Origin: Pseudorasbora parva
Taxonomy: Eukaryota; Chordata; Actinopteri; Cypriniformes; Gobionidae
Length of the DNA: 64,000 nucleotides
Reading direction: 5' to 3'
Assembly: GCF_024679245.1 (NCBI RefSeq)
Contig: NC_090191.1
Coordinates: forward strand, 4,791,004 to 4,855,003
Position 1 is the stretch's first letter. The number at the start of each line of letters is the position of its first letter. Shown here piece by piece: positions 59,641 to 64,000 of the stretch. Made by a program: the position numbers and the translations under genes. Below the pieces are notes generated by a model. The model was not told the DNA's origin and did not search any database. It worked only from the letters and a program-made list of their open reading frames with translations.

Positions 59641-61013
59641 AAGTAAAATATTGTGTTGTGATTGCATCTCTGACAGCTGCCCCAGCTGGGTGGTCAAGTG
59701 TGATGGGGTCAATTTCATCGGGGAGAAGCTGGTTTTGTGGTGGTACTCGCTCCTTTCTGATGGTGGCTATATTGTGCAGAATGGCACATGCAGCCACTAT
59801 CTGAGATGCCCGCTCTGGTGACACTCTTAAGCGCCGAAGGCAGTTGAAACGTGCCTTTAGGATGCCAAAGGTCATCTCGATCTTGACCCTGGTTTTACTG
59901 AGGGCCACATTGAAGCGGTTTTGTGGCCCTGTGTGAGGATCAGGATGGGGAGTTAGCAAAAACCTCTGGCATGCATAACCCCTGTCTCCTACCAACAGGC
60001 CATCAAAAAGCCCTGTCATGGAACAGAAAAGGGGAAAATTGTGTAAGTTTGTCACAACTAAAATGAACACTTCAGAGTGTCTTGTACTGTACCAAATTTA
60101 ACTTGCCTTCCTCAAAGCGCTGACACAACACAGACTCACGGAAAATTCGGGAGTCATGCACTGAGCCAGGCCATTTAGCATCCAAACTTGTGATCATGCA
60201 TTCATGATCACAAGTCATCTGCAGATTAAATGTACGGTAAATCATTGTCCTGTTAAAGTTATTATTCAGTGAAATGTTCATCTCAATGCAAATGAAAAAT
60301 CCTCTCACCTGAACATTAAGGCTGTGAAAGGACTTTCTGTTTACATAATCAGCCTCATGTTCTCCTAGAGCAGTGGAGATTGCAACGTGTGTGCAGTCTA
60401 TTGCTCCTATGACTCTAGGGAATCCTATTATAGGATTTAAACAAATATATTTATTCTTAAGCTAAGGTATAATATATTTAAGTGCTCTAAATAAAATCTG
60501 CTTTAAAAAAAAATAAAACAAATAAAGATCCTGCATGTGAACGGTTAAATTGTTCATATGTCACGCTATCAATATCTTACCGGCAATTTTATAAAAGCCC
60601 TCTTTTATGGACATGGTCGATAAATGTCCAGGAAACACAATGAAGCCATTTATGTACCCCTGCAGTGCAAGGACCACCTTGCGAATGGTTCGACAAACCG
60701 TGTTTTTCCCAAGGTTCTCTGCATCACCGATCGCATACAAGTATGTACCACTTGCAAAAAATCGCAACGCAATACATACCATTTGCGGTACAGTAAGGGC
60801 ATGGCTTCGACGAGTCACATTTGCAATGTGCGGCTCAAGAAGTTCGCAAATATAACAGATTCCTTCTGCGGAAAATCTGTATCTTTCATATAAGTACGTA
60901 TCAGGAAAGTCAAGAGGATTTTGTCTGTCCCTAAAAACTCTTTCTCTACGAAGTGCTCTTCTAACAATTTGCGCGGAGATGTCCACAGGATTTGGTAGAA
61001 AAGGTGAAGCCAT
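59639..61013 (-). CDS. HARBI1-like Harbinger DDE transposase (4 exons, 344 aa)
   Basis: Catalyses cut-and-paste transposition together with the Myb/SANT-like partner. Exons in phase: 61013-60581, 60424-60309, 60218-60107 and 60012-59639, total 1,035 bp without a stop. It starts [20 protein letters not shown]. It has [20 protein letters not shown] and [20 protein letters not shown] with a helix-turn-helix in the N-terminal part, first Asp in [10 protein letters not shown] (residue about 154), the HDSRIFRES motif, second Asp in VGDRGYA (about 230) and Glu in [14 protein letters not shown] (about 266), followed by [10 protein letters not shown]. All three catalytic residues are present. Intron 3 uses a GC donor (AAG/GCAAGT). 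The length matches active Harbinger transposases. Confidence 0.88.
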
Positions 61014-61746
61014 TGCAACAGACTCTGAGAATTTGTTACGTCATCTATATTTTTTATTTGCTCACAGCTGATTGGTCACACTTAAATCTGAGCTCTCGAA
61101 TCCAGAACATAACCTGCCCCGGAGCAGGTTAGCCGTGCAGCGTAAGATACCATGGCAACGAACACTGATTAAAGCCGAGCTACTTTAATGGTACCTAAAA
61201 CCCAGGATTGGCACAAACTAAGCTTAAACAAATCAGGCTAGCCAGCTAAACCAGCTTCATGGTACAGGCCCCAGCAGTATCAGCAGCAACAACAACAGCA
61301 AAGGCAGCAAACACACTAAAGGATTTATTTAGGAATTTAAGATTAAACGATTTTACCAGAAAAGGTTTTAGAAGTTAATGTTAAAAATCTTGTATAATAT
61401 TGCTTTTTTTTTTTTTTTTTTTGCATAAATGTAACTCTTGTATATTTGTAATTCAGTTTTTGCCATGAAAATAGCCACAGATACTGACATGACGTTAAAG
61501 GGTAACTAAACCCTAGAACAACTTTTTTTAGTTAATGATCTGCAAGAATGGAGCTTTATTATTATTGTTCATTGAGTCAGTAAATGTTTTGACAGTTGGG
61601 TTTAAAGTGTTTTAATTCTATAATATATGGTGTAAAAACGTCATAGTGCTGCCCTCTTAAGGTTGAATGGTGGCTACTGCAGTTGAATTTTCCTATTGGA
61701 CGTTGTGGTACTTCCTGACGTAGGTTTGTACTTCCAATGGCTCACT

Positions 61747-61810
61747 ACCACGCCCCTGGCGTGAGCTCACAACGCCCCTGGCACGAGCTCACCACGCCCC
61801 TGGTATAAAA
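61747..61810 (+). promoter_or_regulatory. Three 22-bp GC-box repeats and a TATA box
   Basis: ACCACGCCCCTGGCGTGAGCTC (61747), a second copy with two changes at 61769 and a third partial copy at 61791 run straight into TATAAAA at 61804-61810. Each CACGCCCC is a GC/KLF-type box. The spacing of 22 bp is exact. Confidence 0.75.
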
Positions 61811-62087
61811 GCATCCTGTTTCAGTTCAAAACCTCTCTAGCGAGTCAGGAGTTGTAATTGCGAGTATTGAAAATTATCAGGATAGCATATATTATCATCT
61901 AGTTAGCACAGCCATTTGTATAGTTATTTAGATTAATTCGTGTAGCCTAGTTAGTTAATTAGCATAGTTGTTAGTGTAGCATTGTTAGAAGTTAACGTTA
62001 TAGTTAGAAGCATAGTATTGTGTCAGTTAGCATAGCTTCGAGTTAGCGTAGATTTTTAGAATTAGCTTTATCTGTATTTAGGTTAGG

Positions 62088-63545
62088 ATGGGACGTAGGT
62101 GTAGTGTTGCTGGTTGCAACAGCACTGCTGGACTGCATAGCATTCCAGTAGACTTAGAGATTAGGCGCCAGTGGTTTCATGCACTTGGCCTTGAAGTGCG
62201 TGATTTCCCGCCTAACGTTAAAGCTGGTGTTTGCAACCTGCATTTTACGCAGGATTGTTTCGACATCGGAGTAGAAGTGGAAATGGGCTTCTCTAAACAG
62301 CTAGCTCTGAAAAGCGATTGCAGTGCCAAACGCTGCCACCCCTGCATGGACTCCATCACCGCAGCGTTGTCTTGTGGTGAGTACGTTAATCATATATTTT
62401 TTTTAATTTGTTCCTTCCTAATAAGCTAAAGTTTTCATATTGCTGAGTAGGTAAAGTATGCTAAATGTTAGCTTCAGCTACTCCTGACACCGGACTAATG
62501 TGTTGTGCTAAATGTGTCTGTTAAAGTATAAATACATATACATACTTAGGATAAATAGTGGGTTATGGGGTTTAGCTTGGCAGTCAGCGGGGGTCATTTT
62601 CCCCCTTTAGCGGGTCGGCGGACAAAGTGGACTCGTGGGACAGGGGAATCGAGAACACGTCCACATTTAAAAAAATCTCTAAAATAACTTAATGTAAGTC
62701 TGTATATGTAAACGATAACACAATTATTATTTTTCAGCCTAAGATTACACGAGAAATTGGGTGTCAGACTGAATCGGTCACCTACATAACTGCGGGTGTG
62801 CAGGCTAACGTAAAGCCCATCAGGAGAAGCAAAGGTGATTTTGAATACTATGAAGTTTTTTGGTCAAATCTTATAATCAAGATGATATAATTTTGGTTTG
62901 TACTTAAATCTATTATTAAATTGTGCAGCCACCCAGGCCAGAATGGCTAACAGGAGTGTGTCGTGTGACACAGTCACACTGATGGAGCCTTTCACAGAGT
63001 GTCCAGGGGCAACCTTTACACCAATAAAGAGGAAAAGATGTGAGGTGTCCACTGATGACTCCAGTTACCATCAAGATGGAAGTGAGAGCACCATGAACTC
63101 TACAAGGTAATGAATTTAGTCCTGTTAGGCTTTTATATTTTATATATTTTGTTTATAAATACTTTTGATTTGTTTGTCATGAAGTTATTTCTCATACATA
63201 CACATTATTACATAACCAAATTATGATTGGTTATGCCTTTATTTAAATGTGTTTTTACTTTTACTTAGTATCTCCAAAGACGTATTCCCACACGAAGTGA
63301 CTAAGTACATTGTCTATGAAGATAAACTTCTGGAGCTTTTTAAAAGATGCCCTGTCTGCACCCGAAGTTGTGTGGTTTCACAAACAACCATTGGGACACT
63401 TCTCCGTGTCAAGCAGCACTGTGCTCACTGTCATTACGCCAGGGATTGGTCGAGCCAGCCAGTGGTAAACAATATACCAGCTGGAAATCTACAGCTCTGT
63501 GCAGCGGTTCTGTTCACTGGTTCATCATTTTGCCAGATATCGAAG
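62088..63545 (+). pseudogene. THAP-domain gene, partial and frameshifted
   Basis: Exon 1 (62088-62376) encodes a THAP zinc finger: MGRRCSVAGCNSTAGLHSIP with C-x4-C, then the Trp in RRQWFHALG, DFPP, and C-x2-H in GVCNLHFTQDCF. Exons 2 (62738-62834), 3 (62929-63106) and 4 (63269-63545) follow with good junctions. Exon 2 has GCQTESVTYITAGVQANV, exon 3 ATQARMANRSVSCDTVTLME, and exon 4 DKLLELFKRCPVC, C-x2-C pairs and SSQPVVNNIPAGNLQLCAAV. Exon 1's natural donor is one base out of phase with exon 2, and the frame after codon 77 looks shifted by an extra T near 62318. The family is a multi-copy fish THAP gene, possibly a Kolobok transposase. The 3' part is outside or lost. Confidence 0.68.
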
Positions 63546-64000
63546 GTGAGACATAATAATATACAGGGTCATATTTCCCACCCCAAGCGATCGTGTTATT
63601 AAAGATAGATAGCACACCACTGAACCAGCCTTTTTTGTTTTTGTAATAGGCCTACCAAACAAGATTCATGCATTTTGTCAGTTTTATTGTAATGTGTGAC
63701 TATTGTGCATCTAACATGATAATATGGTTAATGTTGCATCCTAATTATAAAAAATAAATGAAAATCTTAGCAAATTTATGGAAGTGACCACCACAAAATA
63801 AAAACAAATTTTGGTCAAACATTTCATTTATTTGCATTGAACAAAGTATTAGTAAATTAATTATTTATAGCTCAATCCCACCAGGATTAGCATATATATA
63901 TATATATATTAAGTATTATATATTAAAGTTTAAGTAATTGAGTGATTCTGCATTTCCTATGCATGTTTTTTTTATTGCGTGATATAGGTCTTAAATTTAA
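63546..64000. other. Intron or flank after the last recognised THAP-gene exon
   Basis: AT-rich, with an (AT)n tract near 63893-63908. A weak acceptor at about 63649 is followed by an open stretch without recognisable homology. No further exon can be supported. Confidence 0.4.

Larger units (their letters stand above)
61495..64000 (+). mobile_element. Candidate Kolobok-type transposon, right end outside the window
   Basis: TTAA at 61495-61498 followed by AGGGTAACTAAACCCTAG looks like a TTAA-class terminus. A promoter and a THAP-domain gene follow. Kolobok transposases carry N-terminal THAP domains and target TTAA, so this is a reasonable inference, but the other terminus and most of the transposase are not visible. 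Confidence 0.45.

Overview
This window is vertebrate nuclear DNA, almost certainly from a teleost and most likely a cyprinid (zebrafish/carp/goldfish group). The reasons are intron-split genes with GT-AG junctions, a fish-type C2H2 zinc-finger gene with an acidic leader exon, an MS4A-family membrane gene, AT-rich intergenic DNA with many dinucleotide microsatellites, and very dense transposable elements of classes typical of cyprinids (Tc1, hAT, Harbinger, TTAA-type MITEs, Gmr1-like gypsy, L1/L2/I-type LINE pieces).

Layout. 1-2 kb: a dispersed repeat abutting the last finger of a broken zinc-finger gene. 2-4.5 kb: a TTAA-flanked MITE, then a Tc1 element with a broken transposase. 4.7-14.9 kb: a nested stack in which a degraded hAT-type transposase gene (minus strand) is split by an 8-kb Gmr1-like LTR retrotransposon, whose gag is itself split by a non-autonomous hAT element. 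15-19 kb: a foldback element, a second TTAA MITE, and a three-exon gene for an RPA-like protein (OB folds plus zinc ribbon). 19.5-27 kb: a second hAT pseudogene and two non-autonomous hAT insertions with clear 8-bp duplications. 22.9-29.9 kb (minus): a two-exon zinc-finger gene with nine fingers, a 36-bp coding minisatellite in its first exon, and a 1.2-kb array of a 30-bp minisatellite in its intron. 30-38.5 kb: a candidate solo LTR, a LINE RNase H fragment, a possible E3-ligase-like gene fragment, and dispersed repeats.

38.9-42.1 kb (minus): an MS4A gene with an open 233-aa reading frame across seven exons. It lacks recognisable TM3 sequence where foreign YqaJ-family gene DNA sits. 42.2-43.7 kb: a Harbinger MITE split by an hAT-type MITE that carries a piece of RecQ-like helicase sequence; a second copy lies at 52.3 kb. 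43.8-50.5 kb: three tandem 2,160-bp monomers, the middle one a visible recombinant of the outer two. 54-56 kb: an L1 fragment and other repeats. 56.3-61.3 kb: a Harbinger element whose two genes, a Myb/SANT-like protein and a DDE transposase, both read open through every exon, so it may be autonomous. 61.5 kb to the end: a THAP-domain gene with a TATA promoter just inside a TTAA site, which suggests a Kolobok-type transposon running off the window.

The probable host genes are few: the zinc-finger gene, the MS4A gene, and perhaps the RPA-like gene. Nearly everything else is mobile DNA, and the nesting gives a relative order of insertion.
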